Shown here piece after piece: positions 7,820-15,984 of a DNA stretch of 46,294 bases. This stretch comes from Planctomycetaceae bacterium (lineage in GTDB: Bacteria; Planctomycetota; Planctomycetia; Gemmatales; Gemmataceae), in the NCBI GenBank assembly GCA_013823135.1, contig PNLP01000056.1, positions 1 through 46,294 of the forward strand, in the 5' to 3' direction. The stretch's first letter is position 1; the number at the start of each line of letters is the position of its first letter. Both the position numbers and the translations under genes were made by a program. The notes beneath the pieces are model-generated. The model saw nothing but the letters and a program-made list of their open reading frames with translations, was not told the origin of the DNA and did no database searches.

Positions 7820-8416
7820 ATGCCGACTCAAGACCGAGAATGGTTCGGGTGGCTAGACCGGACGGATGCGGAGCTTGGGCTTCTGTCGCTGGAGGGACGT
7901 AGGTTCGTTACTGCCATGCGAGAGAACCTCGAAAGTGGGTTCGGTGAGGCGGGAGAGAAGGCAGGCCAAAAGGTCACGAACGCATTTAAGCGAGCGGTCG
8001 CCACGGTCTTGACTGAACGGGGCATCGAAATCGACAAGCGTCCTGCGTCGGTTGAACTCGTTCCGAGCCTCGCCAAGACTGCGGATTTGAGTTTTCGTGT
8101 ACGTGGAATTCCCTGGGTTATCGAAGTAAAGAGCGGGTTGGAATTTAACTCACTCGGAGCCGCTGTACTTGAAGGCGTACTCTTCCGGCACCGGAGACCC
8201 GGTGGTCAGTTCGTTCTGCTATCGCTCTACTCGAAAATGAAAGCGACTCCCGACCAACTCGAAGCGTTGCTGATGGAACTCGGTGTTGGACACGCATTCG
8301 ACCACATTGCGGTCTTTTCGCTGAACAGCGTCACTGATGATTGGTGGAGGGACACGGCTCGTCGCATCAACGAATTTTTTGGTCTTGTGCCGATGCCGGA
8401 TGGCTTCGTGGCGTGA
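7820..8416 (+). CDS. PD-(D/E)XK nuclease-like protein
   Basis: 198 residues with a strong ribosome-binding site (GAGAGGA). The core reads TADLSFRVRGIPWVIEVKSG: Asp89, then Glu102-Val-Lys104, matching the D-x(n)-E-x-K active site of the restriction-endonuclease-like superfamily. An upstream acidic residue (Glu70 or Glu79) sits in the preceding helix, as in that fold. The residues after the motif (LGAAVLEGVLFRHR) fit the conserved following helix. No methyltransferase or helicase lies beside it, so it is not an obvious restriction enzyme of a standard system. It could be a DNA-repair or defence nuclease. The assignment rests on motif spacing only. Confidence 0.6.
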   Translation: MPTQDREWFGWLDRTDAELGLLSLEGRRFVTAMRENLESGFGEAGEKAGQKVTNAFKRAVATVLTERGIEIDKRPASVELVPSLAKTADLSFRVRGIPWVIEVKSGLEFNSLGAAVLEGVLFRHRRPGGQFVLLSLYSKMKATPDQLEALLMELGVGHAFDHIAVFSLNSVTDDWWRDTARRINEFFGLVPMPDGFVA

Positions 8417-8756
8417 AAGGTTACTTTCGGTCGCGAGAGGGTGTGGTTTCAAAAAGGGCAAATCAGGCAGCATTGCGATGCCGACTAATTCGGTGTTGGT
8501 GCTTCGGTAGGACTTGCTCACAGACGCCGCCGCTCGACGTGCAGCGAGTGACAAGTCGCAGTCACTCGTTGTTGAACAGTCGCCACGGCCCGCGAACCCA
8601 CGAGCCGTGCGTGCGAATTGTTCCGCTCACCGGGACGGGATTTGGTTCGATGGCCGGGGACTGGTGTCAAGCAAACAACGCTGGAACGGGTTCCGTCCGA
8701 ACGAGTGGGAACGCAGAGCGGGATTATCCGGCAATCAATTCAACTCGTGGTTTGAG
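8417..8756. other. Convergent intergenic region with a hairpin
   Basis: No gene was recognised in these 340 bases. An 8-bp inverted repeat CGAGTGAC/GTCACTCG with an 8-base loop lies at 8545-8568 and could terminate transcription from either converging gene. No T-run follows. Confidence 0.4.
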
Positions 8757-9707
8757 TCAAGGTTCAATTGTGCAGTCATCGAAATCGACTTTAACCGCAG
8801 GGGGTTTTCCAATGCGTACCCAACCCGTTGGGTTGGTTCCGGCACACCGTCCTCGAACTGTAACCTGCACCCCAGTTGCGAGTCTGCCGGGTGGTGGGGC
8901 GTCTTTGGGGCGAAAGTTGTAGCAAACAATGGTGTCACCTGTCGGCTCGTGGAGAAAGAGCATCGCACTGGCGTTGGGGAACTCCGGGTCAACCCCCATG
9001 TACCGAGCCACCCATCCGGAAACGCGAAAAATCTTCCCCTTGTACTTTGATTCGGCCGCGTGCGTGTCGGTTTGGTAGTCCTGCCGAATCTGCTCTGCCG
9101 TGACCTTGATTCCCTTCGCGTCTTCTTTCTTCTTTGCCTCCGCTGCGACTCGCTGCGCCTCCGCTTCAACCCGTTCCCGCCGGATCGCATCGAGGACATC
9201 GCGGGCGGCGGAGGTGCTGTAAGTAATGTCCAGGTTGGCGTTTAATCCTTGTTCGACCCAGTGACGCGCTTCGGCCTTGTTTCCGGCTTCCGCCTCGATG
9301 TCAGCGGATCGCTTAATGATCTCCGACTTTCTGTCAGCGGGGGCGTGTGAGAACCCGGACTTATACTTGGCGACGGCTTCGGCCTTCTTGCCTTCAGCGA
9401 AGAACTTGTCTCCAGCCGCAATCTCTTCGAGAGCGAGTTTCTGGTTTTGGTGTTGGATGACGCCAAAAACCACACAGCATGCAACAACCAAGACAAAACA
9501 ACCAAGGCACGAACTCAGGGACTTCGCTTCCTTTTCTTCGGCGTCAGTTGCGGGTGGTGGCATTGCTCGTGCCGCACGCGCCGGACGTGCAGCGGGCATG
9601 GCCAGCGACAGGATGTTGTCGCAGTGTGGGCATTGCAACGCGCCGCTCGCGGCAATCTCAGCCGAGACGGTCATCTGATTTGAGCAGTGCGGGCAAGTGA
9701 CGAGCAT
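8757..9707 (-). CDS. Zinc-ribbon, single-pass membrane protein with OB-fold-like domain
   Basis: 316 residues from the ATG at 9707, chosen because the zinc ribbon begins there. Residues 5-8 and 26-29 are CPHC knuckles. Residues about 66-86 form a hydrophobic transmembrane helix containing CLGCFVLVVACCVVFGVI. Residues 90-170 look like one or two TPR units (AVAKYKSGFSHAP). A charged helix follows at about 180-215. Residues 215-316 resemble the tRNA_anti-like/OB-fold domain seen in planctomycete membrane proteins (YKGKIFRVSGWVARY ending in VTVRGRC). The same VTVRGRC-type domain occurs in the next gene, suggesting a related pair. The domain probably lies outside the cytoplasm. Function unknown. 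Confidence 0.7.
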   Translation of the reverse strand: MLVTCPHCSNQMTVSAEIAASGALQCPHCDNILSLAMPAARPARAARAMPPPATDAEEKEAKSLSSCLGCFVLVVACCVVFGVIQHQNQKLALEEIAAGDKFFAEGKKAEAVAKYKSGFSHAPADRKSEIIKRSADIEAEAGNKAEARHWVEQGLNANLDITYSTSAARDVLDAIRRERVEAEAQRVAAEAKKKEDAKGIKVTAEQIRQDYQTDTHAAESKYKGKIFRVSGWVARYMGVDPEFPNASAMLFLHEPTGDTIVCYNFRPKDAPPPGRLATGVQVTVRGRCAGTNPTGWVRIGKPPAVKVDFDDCTIEP

Positions 9708-9868
9708 CGCCGTATTCCCGAAAGAGGGCCAATGGTTTCCAACGCACTGTTGAGCAGTGATTGGTCCAGGTCGGTGCGGCGACAACTGCGACCCACGAAC
9801 CCAGGCGGGAAACGCGGGCCGCGACCGAACCACCCCCGAAGGCCAACAACCCGCCCGTTCGCGTTCCG

Positions 9869-12112
9869 CTACTTCACTTTCTCAATTGCCTCGCGTGCCG
9901 CTTCACGCACTCGTGCGTCACCATCCGACTTCGCTGCTTCCAAGCTCTTCAACGCCGCTTTCGCATCTGACCCCATTGCCGCCAGCGTCGTTACCGCCCC
10001 CAACCGCACCTCCGGCACGGGGTCGCTCCGCACCGCCGTGCCGAGAGCCGCAACGGACTCTTTCGTTGCGTTCGCCTTGCCCAATGCAATCGCGGCAGCG
10101 AGCCGTGCTTCTGGACCAGCGTCCTTCAGCAACCCGGCAACAAAGAGAGTCACGACAGCGGGATCGTTCGGGGCCAACGCCGCCAGTGCGGCCTCGACTA
10201 CCACGACGTGCGTCCACCCACCGGGGCGGCTCACCAACCGCTTGTACGCGACCAGAACTGGCACCGCCGCCCGGCCTTGTTCGCCGAGTTTCGCGAGGGC
10301 GACGACGGCTTCCGCCCTCGCTTCAAAAGCCATGAACTGGAAGTCGAAATCCGTCAACGGGGTCGTGATCTTTTCCACCGGACCGTACACGTCGGGGTTC
10401 ACCGCCTTCAAGGCATCTAGTGCGGCCACGCGAACCTGCGGGACCGAATCCAGGATCGCCTGACAGAGCGCATCCGTCGCTTTCGTGGCCTTCAGTCCGA
10501 GCTTGAGCAACTCATCAGCGGCCTTGATGCGGTCGGCTGCCGTCTTTCCCTTCGCGAGTTGAGTTTTGAGGCCGGCGATCTTGGCATCCAAGGCTTCCAA
10601 CGCGGGGTCAGCAGTCGGTGGTGGCGTGACGACCGTTGGGGGCATTGGCTTGTCGGGCGGAGCATCGGGCAGAGTCTCAATCACGTTCTGGTCGAACCGA
10701 AAGACTTGCGTCGAGGTCTTTGGCACGGGCGATGTCGCCGCTGGGAACTTCAGGAACAATCGGTTACCCTTGCCCAATTGCGACGGGGAGAAGACTAACA
10801 AGTAGGTTTCGGTCTGGCCGGGTTCCAGCGTCGTCGCCGCCGATTCGCCCTTGAACCGCCAGTTCGTCTGTGGGTCGGTGGCCAATACCTCCGCCACGGG
10901 CGACTGAGGTTCGGGTCGCACGTCGAGGCGTGCGTACCCGAACGTGTTACCCTTCTCGTCCACGAGTTGAACGTCCGTTCCACCGGGAAGTGCGTAAGTG
11001 AAGGCTCCGGGCTTGCGTGTGTCGTCCGGTCTCGCGTTCCGAACCTGAAGCCGGAAGACGAGGTGTTTTTCCTTCGTCGGTGCCGCCGCACCGCTGCTCA
11101 ACACGATTGTTGGGTGACCGAGTTGGACCGCCGTGATGCGGTATTCAATACCATCATGCGTGATGCCTTTCGGGTGATCGGTTCCGGCTGGGATCGGGTC
11201 GTGGACCAACACGCAGTCCGCGAGAACCACGTCTTCGTTTTTTGCCAGCGGCGTCCCGGTCGGTCCTCTCGCCACCCCGACCCCGACGCACCGCCCACGC
11301 ACGGTTACTTCCACGCCGGCCGGGAAGCGGGTTTCCACGACGTCACGGCCGGGTGCCATGCGGCACCACACGCACGGTCCGTCTTCGCGGAACCCAAACA
11401 GTTTGAACCCAACCTCACCGCCGGGGTACGCAGTCGCCGGGGCGAAGACCGTTCCGGTGACGGTGAGGGTGGCACCGTTGAAGTGTTCTTTCGAGGACTC
11501 GCGACTGTTCAGGAACCGGCGGAGCAACTCAGGCGCGGTCAGTGTCTCGCCTTCCCTGGCAAGCGATTTAACAGGCTCTGTGTCTGGTTTTGGTTTCGGC
11601 TTCGGCGTTGGGATTGTGGGGGGAGTCGGTGGGGACGTTGGCGTTGGTAGATTCACCTTTGGAGCTACCGCAACTACGGGTTGGCGCGCTTCCGGTTTCC
11701 TGTATGCGTTGAACCCGATCACGGCAACAACGCAGAAGGCGACGCCGACACCTACTCCAATCACCGGATTGCGGAAACGATGAATACCCTCGTCCGACAG
11801 TTCCTCTTCGTCATCGTCTTCATCCGACGTTTCGGGTGTCGGATGAACCGGGAGGGCAGCGAGAACAGGCCGGCCAGTAGGGATTGAGGCAGTAGCCACC
11901 ACAGTTCGCGGGCTGCGGAGGACTTCGGCCAACTCGCGATTGCGGCAGTCGGCGTAGAAGTCCTTGGCAAGCAAGAACGACCACAAGATGGCGAACGGGA
12001 AGCCGATGATCGTGCAGCACAGCAGGAAGTTGACGAATGCCAACCCAGGCTTCCCGCACGTGAGAATGCCAAACGGTGGGAACAACCAGCACCAGAAGTA
12101 ACGCATGGGCAA
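9869..12112 (-). CDS. Large membrane protein with Pmp3-like start, OB-like domain and HEAT repeats
   Basis: 747 residues; ATG at 12112 or two codons later. Residues 1-50 resemble the YqaE/Pmp3 two-helix membrane family (FPPFGILTCGKPGLAFVNFL). An acidic linker and a further transmembrane helix follow at about 115-135 (VIGVGVGVAFCVVAVIGF), then a Pro/Thr/Lys-rich spacer. Residues about 190-280 form an OB-like domain ending in VTVRGRC, shared with the gene at 8757. Residues about 295-460 are beta-rich and resemble a DUF4352/Ig-like exported domain. Residues about 510-747 carry HEAT-like helical repeats (VRVAALDALKAV; ARLAAAIALGKAN; VRLGAVTTLAAMG). A large cell-envelope scaffold is likely. It is divergent from the XRE gene. 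Confidence 0.75.
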   Translation of the reverse strand: MPMRYFWCWLFPPFGILTCGKPGLAFVNFLLCCTIIGFPFAILWSFLLAKDFYADCRNRELAEVLRSPRTVVATASIPTGRPVLAALPVHPTPETSDEDDDEEELSDEGIHRFRNPVIGVGVGVAFCVVAVIGFNAYRKPEARQPVVAVAPKVNLPTPTSPPTPPTIPTPKPKPKPDTEPVKSLAREGETLTAPELLRRFLNSRESSKEHFNGATLTVTGTVFAPATAYPGGEVGFKLFGFREDGPCVWCRMAPGRDVVETRFPAGVEVTVRGRCVGVGVARGPTGTPLAKNEDVVLADCVLVHDPIPAGTDHPKGITHDGIEYRITAVQLGHPTIVLSSGAAAPTKEKHLVFRLQVRNARPDDTRKPGAFTYALPGGTDVQLVDEKGNTFGYARLDVRPEPQSPVAEVLATDPQTNWRFKGESAATTLEPGQTETYLLVFSPSQLGKGNRLFLKFPAATSPVPKTSTQVFRFDQNVIETLPDAPPDKPMPPTVVTPPPTADPALEALDAKIAGLKTQLAKGKTAADRIKAADELLKLGLKATKATDALCQAILDSVPQVRVAALDALKAVNPDVYGPVEKITTPLTDFDFQFMAFEARAEAVVALAKLGEQGRAAVPVLVAYKRLVSRPGGWTHVVVVEAALAALAPNDPAVVTLFVAGLLKDAGPEARLAAAIALGKANATKESVAALGTAVRSDPVPEVRLGAVTTLAAMGSDAKAALKSLEAAKSDGDARVREAAREAIEKVK

Positions 12113-12163
12113 CTCGCGTTAGGAACGAGGTACTCGCAACAGTCTGACAGCTTATTTTATGAC

Positions 12164-12188
12164 ATTTTGGAATAATCCATTTCGGAAT
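12164..12188. promoter_or_regulatory. Candidate operator: two direct repeats ATTTyGGAAT
   Basis: ATTTTGGAAT at 12164-12173 and ATTTCGGAAT at 12179-12188 are 10-bp direct repeats with a 15-base period. They lie in the 110-base gap between the HEAT protein and the divergent XRE regulator, in an unusually AT-rich patch. This is the expected place for autoregulation by the XRE protein; binding is inferred. Confidence 0.4.
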
Positions 12189-12222
12189 TTACCATGCGGC
12201 CCGCTTCCTCTCAAGCGGCCAC

Positions 12223-12588
12223 ATGGACAAGTCGATCCACACTCGCGAACACGGTGTTCTCGTGGCCCTTCTCAAGGAAGCCCGCGAAGCAGCCAATTTG
12301 ACGCAGATCGAACTCGCCAAACGCCTCAAGCAAAGCCAGTCGTTCGTGAGCAAAATGGAAGCTGGCGAACGCCGACTCGATTTGGTGCAACTCCGCACCG
12401 TTTGCTTGGCGTTGGGGGTCACGCTTCCGGAACTTGTCGAGCGGTTCGAGAAGCGACGAACTCGCGAGGACGGTTCTGATGGTGACCAGACATCCGGTGT
12501 CGCTTCCCCAACTCAAAAGCCGCCGTTGCCTTCGCATCGTGAATCTGGCGGCTCCGCTGGCCGTCGAGGTAGCACACGGCAGAAATAA
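12223..12588 (+). CDS. XRE-family transcriptional regulator
   Basis: 121 residues. Residues about 10-68 are a textbook XRE/Cro helix-turn-helix: LLKEAREAANLTQIELAKRL, then QSFVSKMEAGERRLD, and a final LRTVCLALGVTLPELVERF helix. The remaining 50 residues are polar, basic and probably disordered, with no sensor domain. It is transcribed away from the large HEAT/OB membrane gene, and two direct repeats lie between them. The start is the ATG nearest the domain; an inverted repeat GGCCcGCTT/AAGCGGCC just upstream (about 12197-12220) could affect initiation. It is probably a local repressor of itself and perhaps of the divergent gene. Confidence 0.8.
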   Translation: MDKSIHTREHGVLVALLKEAREAANLTQIELAKRLKQSQSFVSKMEAGERRLDLVQLRTVCLALGVTLPELVERFEKRRTREDGSDGDQTSGVASPTQKPPLPSHRESGGSAGRRGSTRQK

Positions 12589-12622
12589 GCAGTGTGCATT
12601 GTGTTGAGACGGCCGACGCGAA

Positions 12623-12811
12623 TCACACACGAATGAACGTGACGTTTGCGACGCGGTCGCCCTCGAATTCCACCTGAGCTTCGTGATCCGTCTTGCCGGT
12701 CACGGGATCGGCGGTGCGATCTGGGTAGTCCCACAGTTCCAGTTCGCCGGACTGCGTGGCCTTCGGTTTTCCATGCGATGCGATCACCTCGCTCCGTGAC
12801 TTGCCAACCAC
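12623..12811 (-). CDS. Short BamE/OmlA-like domain without signal peptide
   Basis: 62 residues starting at GTG 12811; an in-frame TGA 30 bases upstream excludes a longer start. The sequence VVGKSRSEVIASHGKPKATQ, then WDYPDRT, DPVTGKTD and VEFEGDRVANVTFI, follows the SmpA/OmlA (BamE) core: a helix with GxSxxEVxxxxGxP followed by beta strands. BamE proteins are normally lipoproteins of the outer-membrane assembly complex, but this one has no signal peptide or lipobox. It starts 51 bases after the end of the kinase-WD40 gene on the same strand. It could be a cytoplasmic stand-alone domain or a remnant that lost its N-terminus. Confidence 0.5.
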   Translation of the reverse strand: MVGKSRSEVIASHGKPKATQSGELELWDYPDRTADPVTGKTDHEAQVEFEGDRVANVTFIRV

Positions 12812-12861
12812 TGATACGTCGATGATTATGGTCTCGATTCACTCACCGTGATGGCATTCCA

Positions 12862-15039
12862 TCAGGGCGGCAGCGGGCACAGCCACACCGCACCGTCCTT
12901 GCTCCCACACGCGATTTGCGTCCCCGCCGTTGCGGCAACGCACGTCACTGGCCCCCGTGGTGATTGCCACCCACTGATTCGCTTGCCAGCCATCGCGTCC
13001 CACAGCACGACGGCTTGATCTGCTCCGCTCACCGACACGAGTCGGCCTTCGCCCGTGAACGCTAATCCCACGACCGGAAACCGATGCCCACCAGTCAGGC
13101 GTTGCTTTTCGGTTTGTGTCTCCACATGCCAAACCGCGACTTCCCCGTTGAGGAGTCCCCCGGCCAACAATTGGCCGTCGGGCGAAAACAACAGTCGGAC
13201 TGCGTGAGTCTGCTTGAGCCGATAGCGTCTGAGTTCGCGACCCTCGCTGAGGTCACAAACACGCACTTCACCCCCGCTCGTCGAGTACGCTACCTTTTGC
13301 CCATCTGGATGGGCGGTAACTGCCTGCGCGGGCATCGCATCTACCCAGTGTCTGCCGGTTTCGGCTCGCTGATCGAGATTCCAGACAGCGATTCCCCCAC
13401 CATCAGCCGGAACCACCACGCGCTCGCCGTCTGGGAAGAACGCCACCGAAGACACCCCCGGCCCTTCACCTCCGCCGACCCGTGGGCCACGGTCGGGTTT
13501 CAGTCGTCGGACCAATCGGCCATCAGCCAAATCCCATACCCGCAAGGCTCCATCACGTCCGCCCAAAACACCCCTGCTCTGGCCACGGCCCCCAACAGGT
13601 GGGGCGAAGAACGCGGTGCCCCCGGTCCACTCATCTGGCGTGACGTGAAAGACTCGGCAGCCAGCGCCGTTCACAATCCAGCTTCGTACTTCGCCACTGG
13701 CATCTGCCGAAAACAACCGGCTCCCATCCGCCGCGAACCCGACCCCGACAACAGGGTGGGCGTGTCCCTCCATAAGCCGGCCTTCGATGGCGAGTCCTGA
13801 CTGCGAGTCGATTTTGTGGAGGCCGGCGGATTCCGTACCTCGGTTTCCCTCGACACTCGGAGGCTGATTTCCCCCGTTGCTCAACGGCTCGGAACGCCAT
13901 GTGATCGACTGGCCCAATACCACTGCGATGGCAACGAGACAGAAAACGCCCGCTAAAAAACCACGCCGAACCCACGACCGCCTCATCCCACACTCACCGC
14001 AGAGTGGAACGAGAATTTCAGCAACCTCACCCGGAGTCTGGAACCGATGGTCCGGGTCCGGCGTGAGCATCCGAGCGACCACCGGAATTAAAGGTTGAGG
14101 CAAACGTTCCGCCAGTTGGCCGAGTGGATCAGGTGGCAAGCCCGTCACAAGGAACGAAAGGGTGGCCCCAAGGCCGTACACGTCGGCTCGGCAATCAGCC
14201 GCGTGGGGCGACGCGGACTGTTCGGGGGCAACGTACCCGACGGTCCCCATAACCATTCCGGGCGAAGTTCCACCGACGCATTCTGGTGGCCCTTGCTCAT
14301 CGTCCGCGTTCCCGCTCCCGAATATCCGTGCGAGGCCGAAGTCGAGAATCTTGACTACGCCGGCAGTGGTCAGGATCAAGTTGTGCGGCTTCACGTCGCG
14401 GTGCGTCAGTCCCCGCTCGTGAGCGTGTTGCAGGCCGAGAGCAGCCTGCCGGATGTACTCGCACGCAACAGTCTGCGGTAAGGGTCCGTTTCGCGTGACC
14501 AGATGATCCAGGGTCTCGCCCTCGACAAACTCCATCACCAAAAACCGCAGCCCGCTGGCTTCATCGGCGTCGAACGCCTGCACGATATTCGGGTGGCTCA
14601 ACTGGGCAGCGGCCCGAACTTCCCGCAGAAACCGTTCGGACGCACCGTCACTCGAAAGTAAGCCCCGGCGAATGACCTTCAACGCGACCACGCGACCCAT
14701 CAACTTGTGTTCCGCCTTGTACACGGCTCCCATTCCGCCGGCCCCGATAAATCCGATGATCCGGTATCGCGGGTGGTCCGCGAGTTCCGCTGGCACGGTT
14801 GGCCCAGCCGAGTCGTCGGGCGTCGGCGACCTCTTCAAATCCCCTCTCAATACCGACTGATGAGCCGAGTGGAGTCGGCGGGCCAAGTCGCTTTCGGGAA
14901 CGGCGTCAACCGACGCTCGGCACGTTTCGCAATCCGCAAGGTGCGCGGCAACGGCAACCGCCTCATCCTCCGGCAGACCGCCAGCGACAAACTGGGTGAG
15001 CCGATCAGGCTCAGGATGGCCGTTCGCGGATTCAGGCAT
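12862..15039 (-). CDS. Ser/Thr kinase with anti-sigma-type zinc finger and WD40 repeats
   Basis: 725 residues from the ATG at 15039; GTG at 15111 is open but unsupported. Residues 33-40 contain HLADCETC, the HxxxCxxC motif of anti-sigma zinc fingers. Residues about 92-350 are a kinase: glycine loop GAGGMGAVYK, Lys in VALKVI, HRDVKPHN with Asp215, then DFGLAR. A transmembrane helix follows at about 365-385 (FLAGVFCLVAIAVVLG). The rest is a WD40 propeller of about six or seven blades (GHAHPVVGVGFAADGSRLFS is the first; LRVWDLADG, VAVWHVETQ and VVLWDAMAG mark others). It lies 88 bases after the sigma-factor gene on the same strand, so the zinc finger may bind that sigma factor and link kinase signalling to transcription. 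Confidence 0.9.
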   Translation of the reverse strand: MPESANGHPEPDRLTQFVAGGLPEDEAVAVAAHLADCETCRASVDAVPESDLARRLHSAHQSVLRGDLKRSPTPDDSAGPTVPAELADHPRYRIIGFIGAGGMGAVYKAEHKLMGRVVALKVIRRGLLSSDGASERFLREVRAAAQLSHPNIVQAFDADEASGLRFLVMEFVEGETLDHLVTRNGPLPQTVACEYIRQAALGLQHAHERGLTHRDVKPHNLILTTAGVVKILDFGLARIFGSGNADDEQGPPECVGGTSPGMVMGTVGYVAPEQSASPHAADCRADVYGLGATLSFLVTGLPPDPLGQLAERLPQPLIPVVARMLTPDPDHRFQTPGEVAEILVPLCGECGMRRSWVRRGFLAGVFCLVAIAVVLGQSITWRSEPLSNGGNQPPSVEGNRGTESAGLHKIDSQSGLAIEGRLMEGHAHPVVGVGFAADGSRLFSADASGEVRSWIVNGAGCRVFHVTPDEWTGGTAFFAPPVGGRGQSRGVLGGRDGALRVWDLADGRLVRRLKPDRGPRVGGGEGPGVSSVAFFPDGERVVVPADGGGIAVWNLDQRAETGRHWVDAMPAQAVTAHPDGQKVAYSTSGGEVRVCDLSEGRELRRYRLKQTHAVRLLFSPDGQLLAGGLLNGEVAVWHVETQTEKQRLTGGHRFPVVGLAFTGEGRLVSVSGADQAVVLWDAMAGKRISGWQSPRGPVTCVAATAGTQIACGSKDGAVWLCPLPP

Positions 15040-15127
15040 GGACGAGCCTCCCGACCGTTGCGTCAGGTCGCCTCTGAGAGGGACTTGTCGCGTCACGGCC
15101 GACCCTGTCACGGAATTCGGAAAGAAA

Positions 15128-15712
15128 TCAATCGACGAGTTCTGCCAACTCCTCTCGGAGTCGTCGTAGAATGCGGGATTTCGCGAGAAGTACGGCGTTT
15201 GGGGTTAATCCCAACGATGTGGCGACAACGCCTGTCGGGTCGCCGTTGAGTACCGTGCGACGGAACGCCGCGACCGTCGCAGGCTCGAACTCTGGCTCGA
15301 TTTCGGCCAGGACGCCGAGCAAGACATGGTAATCGAGGGCGGCATCCCAGGCTCGGCTTAGTTCCGAGCAATCATTTTCGAGGTGACTGAGTTCTTCCAA
15401 GAAGTCAGTTCCACCAGGAGCCGTCGGAGTGGCCCGGCGCGTGCGGAGGAAATTCCGGAGACAATTGGTCACGATGATCCGGAGCCAGCCCCGGAAACGT
15501 CCGTTGGCTGGCTCGTACCGAAAGTCGGGCAGCCGGCGGGCGAGGACGACAAAGACTTCTTGTGCAAGATCGTCCGAATCGTGTGGGCCGAGTCCCGCGC
15601 GTGCTGCCCAGTGGCGAAATAACGGTGCGTAGAGGCCGACAAATCGGTGCCATGCCGGGGCATCGGCCGTGTCGCGAAGACGGACAAGTAGGCTCGCGGA
15701 CGTGGCCGACAT
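15128..15712 (-). CDS. ECF-type RNA polymerase sigma factor
   Basis: 194 residues from ATG 15712. Region 2 is clear: FVGLYAPLFRHWAARAGLG, the DSDDLAQEVFVVLARRL core-binding helix and FRYEPANGRFRGWLRIIVTN. Region 4 at the C-terminus ends with GVVATSLGLTPNAVLLAKSR, a helix-turn-helix for -35 recognition. The length is normal for ECF factors. The kinase with the anti-sigma-type zinc finger follows on the same strand, a recurring planctomycete sigma/kinase arrangement, so the two probably act together. It is divergent from hsdR, with about 270 bases between them that must hold both promoters. Confidence 0.9.
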   Translation of the reverse strand: MSATSASLLVRLRDTADAPAWHRFVGLYAPLFRHWAARAGLGPHDSDDLAQEVFVVLARRLPDFRYEPANGRFRGWLRIIVTNCLRNFLRTRRATPTAPGGTDFLEELSHLENDCSELSRAWDAALDYHVLLGVLAEIEPEFEPATVAAFRRTVLNGDPTGVVATSLGLTPNAVLLAKSRILRRLREELAELVD

Positions 15713-15984
15713 CGGCTGCCTTTGGGGATTGTGACTGTTCTGGGCGCGTGCCAACGATTTATCGCACCGTCGTTGCGGTACGTTGCTCAGTTTATTCGGC
15801 CATTTCGACTTCGTGGCTGGCACGCCAATTTCGAGAGCCGTTGGCGAGATGTTTTCCCACATGAATCACCTTCACCGCGCTACACACCGCTTCTTTCGGC
15901 GGGTATAACTTCTGACGGGGCCGTGTCTAAAACGTCCAAACTTGAATTCTTTCGTGACGCATCGGCCACCGTTCTCGCAAACAG

